A DNA stretch of 37,031 bases from a virus: the IMG/VR virus record IMGVR_UViG_3300028498_000074, positions 1-37,031 of that record, one strand, 5' to 3'. This document shows positions 1 to 7,618 of the stretch, piece after piece. Under the pieces are notes generated by a model. That model was given only the letters and a program-made list of their open reading frames with translations. It searched no databases and was not told the origin of the DNA. Both the position numbers and the translations under genes were made by a program. Every line of letters begins with the position of its first letter. Within the stretch, counting starts at the first letter, position 1.

Positions 1-1176
1 ATGCCTGATTTTTCTAGTGCTACCTACCGTTTGACGTCTAATCCTGCTACAGCAGGGTTTCATACGACCAGTGACCAGACTCAGCCTTTGCGAGTGGCCA
101 TCAATGGTTTTGGTCGTATTGGACGTAATGTATTGCGTGCGTTATTAGAGCGCTTTGAGGTGCTAGGACGTGCTATTCATGTGGTCGCGATTAATGATTT
201 AGCGCCTGCCGAAACCTTATTACATTTACTTAGGTTCGATAGCACACATGGGCGTTTGAGCCAGCTTGGCGTGACAGCGGATATCGTACAAGATGGCTTC
301 ACCGATCATCAGAAAAAGCCCTGTGCGACAGCAAAAAATGATATTCAGCTGTGCTTGACCAAAAATAATCTTACTTACTGCATTCGTTTATTATCAAGAG
401 AAAACCCAGAGACACTGCCATGGAAAGAGTTGCAGGTCGATGTGGTGCTTGAGTGCACCGGACACTATCGCTCATATGAGCAGGCAAGCTTGCACATAGA
501 GGCGGGTGCCAAACAAGTGATTATCGGTGCCGCACCCTTTGACCATGTCGATGCTTGTATCGTGATGGGCGTCAATAGCGATGCTTTGACGCGTGATCTG
601 CCTATTATCTCTAGCGTCTCTTGTACCACTCAGGCGCTCGTACCGCTTATTGATACCCTTGATAAGGCGTTTGGCGTTGAGTCGGCGATGATGACTGAGA
701 TTCATGCAGTGACGGCTGATCAAACCGTACTTGACCAAGCGCACCGTGACCTAAGGCGTGCGCGCGCCTCTGGTTATAATATCATTCCGACGACTTCCAG
801 CAGTATCGCTGCTACGGAACGCGTGTTACCAAATATGGTGGGCAAGATAAATGGTCATTCAATAAGAGTGCCAACTATTGATGTCGCCGCTATTGATGTG
901 ACGTTTGTATTTGAGACGCCAAATGTCAGTATTGAAGCAATACGTGACGTTTTAAAATCAGCGAGTCAGGCGCATTTAGCGACGATCATGGACTATACGG
1001 ACGAACCGCTAGTCTCAAGTGACTTTATCCATCAGACTGAATCATTGATTATCGATGGGCAACAACTGATGCAAGTCGGCAATCAATACAAGGTTTTTGC
1101 TTGGTACGACAATGAATGGGGCTATGCCAATCGCATGCTAGATATGTGCTTGCATCTTGCTTCAAACAAGCTTTAG
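1..1176 (+). CDS. GAPDH / erythrose-4-phosphate dehydrogenase family protein
   Basis: This is an NAD-dependent aldehyde dehydrogenase of the phosphorylating GAPDH fold, acting in the cytosol in glycolysis or, if Epd-like, in the pyridoxal-phosphate pathway. After an unusual N-terminal extension of about 30 residues, the Rossmann motif INGFGRIGRN is clear. The catalytic cysteine is C208 in SVSCTTQ and the general base H235 in TEIHAVT; the C-terminal YDNEWGYANRM motif is intact. The RVPTIDVAAIDV block resembles E. coli Epd more than GapA. The residue after CTT, normally Asn in the family, is Gln here. At 391 residues it is longer than the usual 330-350, because of the N-terminal extension and an insert near residues 95-125. 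It is a host gene outside the prophage. The family is certain; GAPDH versus Epd is not. Confidence 0.9.
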   Translation: MPDFSSATYRLTSNPATAGFHTTSDQTQPLRVAINGFGRIGRNVLRALLERFEVLGRAIHVVAINDLAPAETLLHLLRFDSTHGRLSQLGVTADIVQDGFTDHQKKPCATAKNDIQLCLTKNNLTYCIRLLSRENPETLPWKELQVDVVLECTGHYRSYEQASLHIEAGAKQVIIGAAPFDHVDACIVMGVNSDALTRDLPIISSVSCTTQALVPLIDTLDKAFGVESAMMTEIHAVTADQTVLDQAHRDLRRARASGYNIIPTTSSSIAATERVLPNMVGKINGHSIRVPTIDVAAIDVTFVFETPNVSIEAIRDVLKSASQAHLATIMDYTDEPLVSSDFIHQTESLIIDGQQLMQVGNQYKVFAWYDNEWGYANRMLDMCLHLASNKL

Positions 1177-1229
1177 ACTCATGATTATAAGCCGTTTAAA
1201 AAATAATTTAAATTTTTTGACATAACTGC

Positions 1230-1257
1230 TTGCATTCTCATTTCAGATCGCTATAAT
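1230..1257 (+). promoter_or_regulatory. Probable sigma-70 promoter of the tRNA-Ser gene
   Basis: A -35-like TTGCAT (1230-1235) and a perfect TATAAT (1252-1257) are separated by 16 bases. They end 11 bases before the first base of the tRNA. A TTGACA-like hexamer further upstream is too far from this -10 box to be its partner. Confidence 0.6.
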
Positions 1258-1268
1258 GATGCACAAAT

Positions 1269-1359
1269 GGAGACGTGGCAGAGCGGTTGAATGCACCGGT
1301 CTTGAAAACCGACAAGGGTTAATAGCCCTTCGAGAGTTCGAATCTCTCCGTCTCCGCCA
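1269..1359 (+). tRNA. tRNA-Ser (anticodon UGA)
   Basis: A 91-nt class II tRNA. The acceptor stem GGAGACG (1269-1275) pairs with CGTCTCC (1349-1355), followed by discriminator G and an encoded CCA (1357-1359). The anticodon loop CTTGAAA (1301-1307) carries TGA at 1303-1305. The long variable arm is built from AAGGGTT and AGCCCTT, and the T arm holds GTTCGAATC. The class II variable arm together with UGA gives serine. The integrase gene next door points to this tRNA as the prophage integration site. Confidence 0.97.
1331..1359. other. Candidate attachment site (attL) at the 3' end of tRNA-Ser
   Basis: Phage integrases commonly use the T arm and 3' end of a tRNA as core site, leaving the tRNA intact on the integrase side. 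Here the tRNA is complete and the integrase gene starts 220 bp beyond it. The matching direct repeat (attR) is not in the window, so the exact core cannot be defined. Placement is inferred from context. Confidence 0.4.
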
Positions 1360-1397
1360 AATTCGAGGTAGTAGCAGAAATTGCTGAAAACCTTACT

Positions 1398-1422
1398 AAG
1401 CCTGCCTTGCGCAGGCTTTTTT
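1398..1422 (+). terminator. Rho-independent terminator after tRNA-Ser
   Basis: An 8-bp stem AAGCCTGC / GCAGGCTT (1398-1405 and 1411-1418) with a 5-nt loop runs into a T tract ending at 1422. It lies 39 bp past the tRNA and should end its transcript. Confidence 0.85.
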
Positions 1423-1522
1423 AATGCCTGTAATTTGAGGTTAGTTTGGTGTGCTGGGCTGCTCTGTGGGCTGGTTATTTATGCTAAGCCGTTATAAATG
1501 CTTTGTGAGGGCGCATAAATAA

Positions 1523-1554
1523 AGGCTTTCTAGCGTTGCTACGCTAAAAAGCCT
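1523..1554 (-). terminator. Hairpin terminator of the integrase / early transcript
   Basis: The outer arms AGGCTTT and AAAGCCT (1523-1529, 1548-1554) enclose an inner stem TAGCG / CGCTA (1531-1535, 1542-1546). Read on the minus strand, the hairpin lies 28 bp past the integrase stop and is followed by a TTTATTTAT run. The rest of 1423-1581 shows no gene. Confidence 0.6.
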
Positions 1555-1581
1555 GGTACTTCGTGCGTGGGCTAGAATGGG

Positions 1582-2751
1582 CTATATATGTAAGGCGTGA
1601 TCTAGTATCTTGATGATGTGGCCAGAGTCTTGTGGAATAAATTTACCATAGTGTTTATGGATCATATCTGTATTGCTATGGCCAAGTTGTTTGGCTAACC
1701 ATTCTGCAGTAATGACGCCCGTTGATAGTACCTGACTGGCATAAGTATGCCGGCCGTTATTAAGCGGTCGATAGTCTACATCGATGCGCTCTAAATAATC
1801 TGCCCATTGGTGGCGCAGCTGCTCGTAAGTATGATGTGAGCCGGTGTTTGTGTTGTGCCACAGAAACTGCAGCGAGTGTGGGCGTTCAGTGCGATGATCT
1901 CGCTCGGTTATCATTACTGTTTGCAGGGCAGTGTCTTTTATCAACTCAATCTGACTACGCAGTGCTTCAACAACGATGGGCAATAGCTCAACTTGGCGTT
2001 TGCGTCGACGGTTTTTTGTTACCCGGTAAACTCCTTTGACCACACCACGTTGAATGTAAGCGTGGCCATTATCTAAATCTAGGTCTGATACTGCCAATGC
2101 CAGCAGCTCATGTGATGATAGACCTGACCATATCATGACAGTCCATAGGTTTTTACGTGCTTTGTCCGGCTCATTTCCTACAATTAGACTAATTTCTTTT
2201 CTATTGAATGGGTATATATCGTCTGGGTCATTAAAATTAAGTTTGATGTACTGTGAGGGATCATTCACTGTGCTCTGGTGCCGTGACCAGTAACTGTAGA
2301 TTTTGCGCCATAAACCTAAGATTTCTTTGATCGTATTGGAGCTTAGCTGCTTGTGCTTGATTAAGTCTTTATATACCCAATTTTCAACGTCTTCGACTTT
2401 GATTTTTGCAATCTGTTTATGAGACCAATGCTCACTGATATGGTTGTTAACTTTGCTTAGATATGTTGTCCATGACGTATCAGAAACCAATGATTCTTCC
2501 GTTGTTTTCCATTGATTCAAGTAATGGCCAAAATATGATGCCTTGCGCTTGGGCGAATGAGGGAATGTTTGGTCACGATCAAACGTGCCCATTTCTATCT
2601 GAGTGTCTATTGATTGAGCGATGGCATTGGCTTTTTTAAGATTGGCATCTGTGGGCGGTGTGTCATATAGGGTCTCGCGGTCGCGCTCACCGCTTGCGTC
2701 TCGCCACCAAATGCGGATACTGGTTTTTAACGGTTCTATACCTGCAGACAT
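1582..2751 (-). CDS. int: Tyrosine recombinase integrase
   Basis: A site-specific recombinase that inserts and excises the prophage at the tRNA. At 389 residues it has the usual phage-integrase length: an N-terminal arm-binding part (IRIWWRDASGERDRETL), a SAM-like core-binding part (about 70-160) and a C-terminal catalytic domain. Visible catalytic residues are R334 and H335 in GRHTYAS, H358 in LGH and the nucleophile Y368 in HKHYGKF. The usual box I arginine (GLR-x-x-EL) is replaced by S212 (SGLSSHEL), a variant I recall from some phage integrases of this type. AAAGGATACAGA precedes the ATG. It is the last gene of the minus-strand early block, so it is probably co-expressed with replication genes. 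Confidence 0.95.
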   Translation of the reverse strand: MSAGIEPLKTSIRIWWRDASGERDRETLYDTPPTDANLKKANAIAQSIDTQIEMGTFDRDQTFPHSPKRKASYFGHYLNQWKTTEESLVSDTSWTTYLSKVNNHISEHWSHKQIAKIKVEDVENWVYKDLIKHKQLSSNTIKEILGLWRKIYSYWSRHQSTVNDPSQYIKLNFNDPDDIYPFNRKEISLIVGNEPDKARKNLWTVMIWSGLSSHELLALAVSDLDLDNGHAYIQRGVVKGVYRVTKNRRRKRQVELLPIVVEALRSQIELIKDTALQTVMITERDHRTERPHSLQFLWHNTNTGSHHTYEQLRHQWADYLERIDVDYRPLNNGRHTYASQVLSTGVITAEWLAKQLGHSNTDMIHKHYGKFIPQDSGHIIKILDHALHI

Positions 2752-2814
2752 TCTGTATCCTTTGATTTCAGGTCAAAAGTAGGGTTATAACGTGGATGCG
2801 CTCTTTATGTGAGC

Positions 2815-2865
2815 GGTAAATGCGCGGTAAAACTACGGTAGTAAAAAAGAGGTAATAAAGGTAAT
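2815..2865. promoter_or_regulatory. Array of GGTAA-type repeats upstream of int (candidate arm or regulator sites)
   Basis: Five copies of GGTA(A/G)(A/T) start at 2815, 2826, 2837, 2851 and 2860. The first three are spaced exactly 11 bp apart, about one helical turn. An inverted pair TTACC / GGTAA follows at 2913-2929. The 197-bp gap 2752-2948 contains no gene. The array fits integrase arm-type sites or operator sites, but which one is not decidable from sequence. Confidence 0.4.
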
Positions 2866-2948
2866 CCCTCTATTATCTCTTTTTATGTTACTGATTTGAT
2901 TTAGATTAAGGCTTACCTCTAACTGGTAACTTCAAGGTGTTTTTTAGG

Positions 2949-3146
2949 TTAGCGCCTCCTTTCTAAAACGTTTTGGCAGTCTATGCAACGCTTGACGCCG
3001 CCAATTTGTTGCCGTTGATAGGGTATGTCTTCGCCGCAATCTAGACATTCAGGATAAGATGGTTCACTGAACTTGGGCGCGTTGGCGATAATTCTATCCA
3101 TTGCTTCTTGAGCTACATCATTAGCTCTGTCGATATCGTCTGCCAT
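2949..3146 (-). CDS. TraR/DksA-type C4 zinc-finger protein
   Basis: A 65-residue protein of the small phage/plasmid TraR/DksA family, which bind the secondary channel of RNA polymerase and alter promoter choice. The C-terminal zinc finger has C34-x2-C37 and C54-x2-C57 with the typical GxxIPYxRxxxxxGxxRCIDCQ pattern. The N-terminal helix is short (MADDIDRANDVAQEAM) and includes acidic residues, as in TraR. GGAGAATAA precedes the ATG. P2-like phages often carry such a gene in the early region. The family is clear; the actual target promoters are unknown. Confidence 0.88.
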   Translation of the reverse strand: MADDIDRANDVAQEAMDRIIANAPKFSEPSYPECLDCGEDIPYQRQQIGGVKRCIDCQNVLERRR

Positions 3147-3150
3147 TTAT

Positions 3151-3390
3151 TTATTCTCCAATCTTAATTTCAGTAAGTGATTCAAATTTACGCTCTTGAT
3201 AAATTTCGACCTCGCAGCGCATTTCAATTTTGTCTTTATTAATGCTGTAATGCTTGCCTTGATAAAGCGCGCGCTGCTTGTGGGTTGGATGCATTGAGCA
3301 GTCAATCATTTGACCGCTCACTGTGTCGAAAGTCAGCCAATGCAGCGGACTTTCACGGTTGTAAGGGAATAGGGCACGTATTAGGTTCAT
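3151..3390 (-). CDS. Small hypothetical early protein
   Basis: A 79-residue protein that I do not recognise. It is mixed alpha/beta, with many aromatic and charged residues, no signal peptide and no membrane segment. The start is supported by GGAGG nine bases upstream. The start codon lies 3 bp after the primase stop, and the next gene follows after 4 bp, so it is part of the same operon. A role in phage DNA metabolism or host takeover is possible from position only. Confidence 0.65.
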   Translation of the reverse strand: MNLIRALFPYNRESPLHWLTFDTVSGQMIDCSMHPTHKQRALYQGKHYSINKDKIEMRCEVEIYQERKFESLTEIKIGE

Positions 3391-3393
3391 TCT

Positions 3394-6060
3394 CTAAGCC
3401 TCCGACCCATTTTCAAAGACCCAACACTTGACTGTCTTATTACCAAAGACCGCGCTCGAGACAGCAACGTTTGAATCTATAAACTTGTTTTTTTGACTAG
3501 ACTTAAGCAGACGTTTCATTTCTGTTTGGTCTGGTAGACGCTGACCTTCTTGCTGCGCGATTTTGTAGAATCTCGGAAGATTAATCGCAATGCGCTTTTT
3601 ATCCGTATAGTGGTTCATCTCGCACTGTGCCAACGTGTTGAGATACTCGTAAATCTCCCAGAACTGCTCTACCAATGGATGATCGCTTGATAGTCTAGCC
3701 ACACGCTGATGCGACATCTCTATTAGCTTGGACTTGGCGTCATTGGCTTGAGTCTCTGTCATGACGTCTTCTAAGACGTGCATCTGTAAGCAGTCGACCA
3801 TCGCGGCTATCTGTGCATGATTGAGCGCTATACGAGTGTGAGTAACGCCCGCTGCATGATAAAAAATTTCGTACTCTCTGACCTTTCGCTTATACGTTTC
3901 AAGGATAGCTTCTTCATTACGAATGGCTTTTACCATGAATTGACTGGTGACTTCTAACGGGATGCGGTCTAACTCATCGACTAAGTATTTGGTCTGTAGC
4001 GTCTGGCCTTCACGTGTTAAACGGATATGCAGCAAGCGTGTGAGCATGGCTTCAGATGCTTGAATAGGTTCGTTTTGACTAATCATGATCGCAGCACGAA
4101 ACGGTGGTGAGTAAGTGTCGTTGCCGTTATTCTTGACGCCACGACTACGGATTGACCGACCATTGAAAGCATCCTTTAACTGGTCCCACTCAAATTTTGA
4201 ATAAGATTGTTTGCCATCTTGGTCGTTACGATCGCCTTCAATTAACGCGATGGGCATATTAGATACTTGGGCAAATTCACGATAGATAGCGACCGATGTG
4301 GCTTTTGATGGGTCAAATCCTTCGTAATCTTCGCGACCTGATAAGCGCCATAAAAACTCTAAAAGACGCGACTTACCTGCACCTGCCTGACCGACTAACT
4401 CAAAAAACGGATAGCTACGATCGATGCTGCGTATCTGCTCGGCAAAATAAGTGCCAAGCCACCACGCCATAACAACGGTGCCATAAGCGTCGCGAACTTG
4501 GTTGAACTTGGACCACCAGTCAAAATTGGGTTTGTCCTTGGTGTTGAGCTGCATGATGGGTGAGTTTGCCAACGACTTAACTTCTAGTCGACCGAGTTTG
4601 AAATAGTCTTGCTCATTGATAGCGACAGCTTTGCCTTTATGCACAGCGGTGTCGTTAAAGATATATGCGCCAAACTCTTTGCTATAGCCGATGAAGTCAG
4701 TGGTTTTTACTTCTTTGAGTGCTTCGGTCTGATGACGCATGATGATATCGAGCTGACCGGCGGCACCCGTCCAGAAAACACCGGCATAAACAGAAAGTAA
4801 GCGGGGCTTGAATTTGGAAGGACTCGATAACTGGTCACCTGTGATGGTAGTAGTGACACTGCCTTTTGCCGTGCCTACACGCATGAAGTACCAGGACTCA
4901 TCGGTAATCTCGTTACGCTGGAAATAAAGCGCTTCAAGCTTGGCATTACATAGTTCGGTGACAGTACTGCAGCTCTTCACAAACTCTGGCATCTGCTCAT
5001 CAACGTCGGTCAAATCGCTGACTGATTCGAGGTAGGCGCCTACTTGATGCTTCTCTACACCGATGCAAGTAGAAAGGGCTTTTGTATCGAGCTCAAACCA
5101 CCATGTGCGGTAGTTATATTCAAAGTAAAAGCTGGTGCGCTTGGTGTGCATATACATAATAACGGCGGATTGCATGGCAGAGCTGGCTGTCAGTAAGTTA
5201 CCGTAATAGCGATAGTTCTCAATATGTTCAGGCGATAGACGATCTATCTCATGCAAGTCATTCCAATCAAGCTGACGATGCTTCTCGTACGGTGGCTGAG
5301 CAGCGCTGCACTCAAAGCCCATGTCTGTCGCGGACTTTACATTACGACGGATGCCGTCTTGACCAGCTTTGTCATTGTCAAACGCCCACACTAGCTTGGG
5401 CAGTATATGCTTGGCTTTGTCATACTGGCTTTTGAGCTCGTAGAGACTGTGCTCGGGGAAGTTTGAGCAGCTGATAGAACTGACTGCATCAAGACCGTTT
5501 TGACGTAGCGCCATGGCATCAAAGATACCTTCGGTTATCCAAATCTCGGTAGGCATCTGGGTATTGGCAGGATGCCACCACCAGTAGCCCTTTACACTGT
5601 AGCCATACTTGATGTTTGCCTTGCGTGGAAATCTATCAGCTTGGTCAATAATGCGCTCCCACCAGCCGCCATTCGGCAAGTTAAAACGAACGGTCGCTGA
5701 TGAGATGTTTAAATCACGGTTAGAATACATCTCTTGGCTATAGCTGCCTTTGACCGACTGGATGCTAAGACCACGGCCCTCATTTAGATAAGCATCTGCT
5801 GCAGCATTGGGACTGACATCGGTCTGCTTATATGTCGCTGACCAGTCGGTGAACAGGTCAGAAAATAGATCTCTGACGTGGACTTCCATACCGCATTTAT
5901 TGAGGCGGCCGCATTTGACGACGCGGGGCGTAGTGGAGTGAGTGAATAAAGATTTTTTACTGCAATCAGGGCAGCGACCCTCTCTGAGCCATTGGCCGCT
6001 TACCTTGAATCCATAGTCCGAAATCAAGCGGTCTACGACTTTGTCATTAATTCGTGTCAT
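3394..6060 (-). CDS. Bifunctional primase-helicase (TOPRIM + P-loop ATPase)
   Basis: The replication protein of the phage. An N-terminal zinc ribbon (C30, C33, C50, C56) is followed by a TOPRIM primase core: E177 in ITEGIFDA, and D228 and D230 in AFDNDKAG. A P-loop helicase domain has Walker A GQAGAGKS at 557-564 and an acidic ALIEGD strand at 605-610. The last 95 residues (about 794-888) form a separate module ending in NKTVKCWVF that also occurs in the next two larger upstream genes. The length of 888 residues suits a large phage primase-helicase rather than the P2 rolling-circle protein A, so replication may differ from P2. AGGTAACACC precedes the ATG. Confidence 0.9.
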   Translation of the reverse strand: MTRINDKVVDRLISDYGFKVSGQWLREGRCPDCSKKSLFTHSTTPRVVKCGRLNKCGMEVHVRDLFSDLFTDWSATYKQTDVSPNAAADAYLNEGRGLSIQSVKGSYSQEMYSNRDLNISSATVRFNLPNGGWWERIIDQADRFPRKANIKYGYSVKGYWWWHPANTQMPTEIWITEGIFDAMALRQNGLDAVSSISCSNFPEHSLYELKSQYDKAKHILPKLVWAFDNDKAGQDGIRRNVKSATDMGFECSAAQPPYEKHRQLDWNDLHEIDRLSPEHIENYRYYGNLLTASSAMQSAVIMYMHTKRTSFYFEYNYRTWWFELDTKALSTCIGVEKHQVGAYLESVSDLTDVDEQMPEFVKSCSTVTELCNAKLEALYFQRNEITDESWYFMRVGTAKGSVTTTITGDQLSSPSKFKPRLLSVYAGVFWTGAAGQLDIIMRHQTEALKEVKTTDFIGYSKEFGAYIFNDTAVHKGKAVAINEQDYFKLGRLEVKSLANSPIMQLNTKDKPNFDWWSKFNQVRDAYGTVVMAWWLGTYFAEQIRSIDRSYPFFELVGQAGAGKSRLLEFLWRLSGREDYEGFDPSKATSVAIYREFAQVSNMPIALIEGDRNDQDGKQSYSKFEWDQLKDAFNGRSIRSRGVKNNGNDTYSPPFRAAIMISQNEPIQASEAMLTRLLHIRLTREGQTLQTKYLVDELDRIPLEVTSQFMVKAIRNEEAILETYKRKVREYEIFYHAAGVTHTRIALNHAQIAAMVDCLQMHVLEDVMTETQANDAKSKLIEMSHQRVARLSSDHPLVEQFWEIYEYLNTLAQCEMNHYTDKKRIAINLPRFYKIAQQEGQRLPDQTEMKRLLKSSQKNKFIDSNVAVSSAVFGNKTVKCWVFENGSEA

Positions 6061-6087
6061 GGTGTTACCTAAGTTTTTTGAGTATGA

Positions 6088-6432
6088 TTAAGCGGGTTGG
6101 TTAGCTGCAGCGATGACTTTTTGTAGCTCGTCAAGCCAAAAGTCGCTGCCCATTACCGATTTGTAGGTTTTGGCTATATTGCGCATATATCGCTCTGAGA
6201 AATCACATAGGGAAATAAGGTTTGCATCGTGCTTTTGGTCTCGCTCATCTTTGGCTAAGTGCTCAGCTAGCCAATCCTTGCGCTGTAGGTAGTCGCTTTT
6301 GTGAGAATGAAAGGCGGCACAGAATACTTCAGACAATGAGTCTCTAATATCATCAGTAAGTCTGAATGGGTTATGCGGCGTACTTGGAATAGCTACGTCG
6401 CTGACGGGTGCTGTTTGGGTTGGATTTGACAT
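6088..6432 (-). CDS. Hypothetical early protein
   Basis: A protein of 114 residues from the preferred ATG at 6432, which has GAGGATAATCACA in front. An alternative ATG at 6447 overlaps the stop of the Ogr-like gene and would add five residues. I do not recognise a family. It has a polar N terminus (SNPTQTAPVSD) and a mostly helical, charged body with RDSLSEVFCAAFHSHKSDYL. The opening MSNPTQT resembles the MSAINPTQT start of the gene at 7619. It is in operon with ogr upstream and the primase downstream. Confidence 0.65.
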   Translation of the reverse strand: MSNPTQTAPVSDVAIPSTPHNPFRLTDDIRDSLSEVFCAAFHSHKSDYLQRKDWLAEHLAKDERDQKHDANLISLCDFSERYMRNIAKTYKSVMGSDFWLDELQKVIAAANQPA

Positions 6433-6443
6433 TGTGATTATCC

Positions 6444-6662
6444 TCATCTGGTCAGTGCCGCCGCTATCTCTGGATTGGGCTGCAGACTGGGTTGTAATTG
6501 TTGGGATATCTCTACGCTAACCTTTGCGCTAAATAAGCATTCTGGATTGTGGCAAGCGGCAGTCAGCTGCTTGGTTAAAGCACTGAATATAACGTGCCCA
6601 TGTGTACGCATACGCGAATCGCAGTGAGGGCAGCGGATGTATGCTGTGGTTGAGCTTGCCAT
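6444..6662 (-). CDS. ogr: Ogr/Delta-type zinc-finger late gene activator
   Basis: A 72-residue protein. In P2, Ogr binds upstream of late promoters and recruits RNA polymerase through the alpha subunit. The cysteines C11-x2-C14-x22-C37-x4-C42 (RCPHCDSRM and CHNPECLFSAKVSVEI) have the same spacing as I recall for P2 Ogr, and the length is the same. GGAGACACT precedes the ATG. Unlike P2, where ogr follows D, the gene sits inside the early replication block, so the activator would be made as soon as the early operon is on. Its likely targets are the 25-bp dyads at 34155 and 28356. Confidence 0.87.
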   Translation of the reverse strand: MASSTTAYIRCPHCDSRMRTHGHVIFSALTKQLTAACHNPECLFSAKVSVEISQQLQPSLQPNPEIAAALTR

Positions 6663-6739
6663 AGTGTCTCCAGATATGATTATTGAGTGTGGGTGGTCAT
6701 CGTGGCGACTCCATTCAGGTGAGTTAAGTTATAAGTTGG

Positions 6740-7555
6740 CTATTGCTCGTTTGGCATGACAAATACCCAGCATTTCTTGGTATTGCCCGTGATCGTGCTA
6801 TTGATCGCGTGGTTGCTGTCTTTGAACTGAGGTATCAAGCTGTGCTTGAGCGCTGATAGCATGGAGCGGCGCTGGGGCAGCTGCTCTCCTGCTTGAGTGT
6901 ATAGCTCTGGTAAGCTGATCGCCAAAACTTGCGGGTCGCGGCTATGATTGATCGCTTGCAGATCCAACTGACTGACGGTATCCCAAAACTGGTCTAGTGC
7001 GGTCTGCACCTGCGGTGGTATGTTCGGTAGCGTCGGCTGCTGAGGGCTGCGCTCCTCACCACTATGGGTGGCATGATATAAACCACTGATAACACCCTTT
7101 TCACTATGACCTGTGAGCTTTACCATCTCGGGGATGGTGAGAGCCTGTAGATAGCGTGTCCAGTCGGCATTGGATACGGACATTGGGGTAGGTGCTGGTG
7201 CGCCTACCTCTGCATCCAATATATCTAGCACCCAAACGCGGAAGTCCTTGGCGACCTTAGTACGAGCAAACATAGCGATAAGGTAACAGCCGCGTAAGGA
7301 AAATATGCGGTTGTCCATTTCGATATTACCTGTTTTTCTAACGGTGGTCATATTGACCACCGTTGTCATTGCCGATGTGAATTCATTAGCATTACGGCTA
7401 TGTATTTTGGTTATAGAACGAACATCTGAATAATCTAAAGCCTTTGCCAAGTCACTGGCTGTCATCCAAATCTGACCGTCACGTATCACTGGGTTTAGAG
7501 TGATACCGTTAAACGCCAATGGCATTACTTCGTTGTTACCTTTCTGCTGATTCAT
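6740..7555 (-). CDS. Bro-N domain protein (antirepressor-like) with a primase-type C-terminal module
   Basis: A 271-residue protein. Residues about 10-115 form a Bro-N domain (WMTASDLAKALDYSDVRS, then FSLRGCYLIAMFARTKVAKDFRVWVLDI), a DNA-binding domain common in phage antirepressors. Residues about 182-271 repeat the module at the C terminus of the primase: INHSRDP, a helical L-rich stretch, KDSN and GNTKKCWVF. The middle (GHSEKGVISGLYHATHSGEE) is probably a linker. It lies between an Ogr-like gene and a gene with the same module. A role in relieving repression is suggested by Bro-N alone. AAAGGAAACAGCACG precedes the ATG. Confidence 0.82.
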   Translation of the reverse strand: MNQQKGNNEVMPLAFNGITLNPVIRDGQIWMTASDLAKALDYSDVRSITKIHSRNANEFTSAMTTVVNMTTVRKTGNIEMDNRIFSLRGCYLIAMFARTKVAKDFRVWVLDILDAEVGAPAPTPMSVSNADWTRYLQALTIPEMVKLTGHSEKGVISGLYHATHSGEERSPQQPTLPNIPPQVQTALDQFWDTVSQLDLQAINHSRDPQVLAISLPELYTQAGEQLPQRRSMLSALKHSLIPQFKDSNHAINSTITGNTKKCWVFVMPNEQ

Positions 7556-7618
7556 CGTGCTGTTTCCTTTTATCGTGGTGAAAAGTGTGGGGGAGATGTC
7601 TCCCCCTAAGAGCGTTAT

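Noticed and set aside
472-744. Minus-strand 90-residue frame inside the GAPDH-family gene
   Set aside because: Fully covered by a conserved gene on the other strand; no similarity or start signal.
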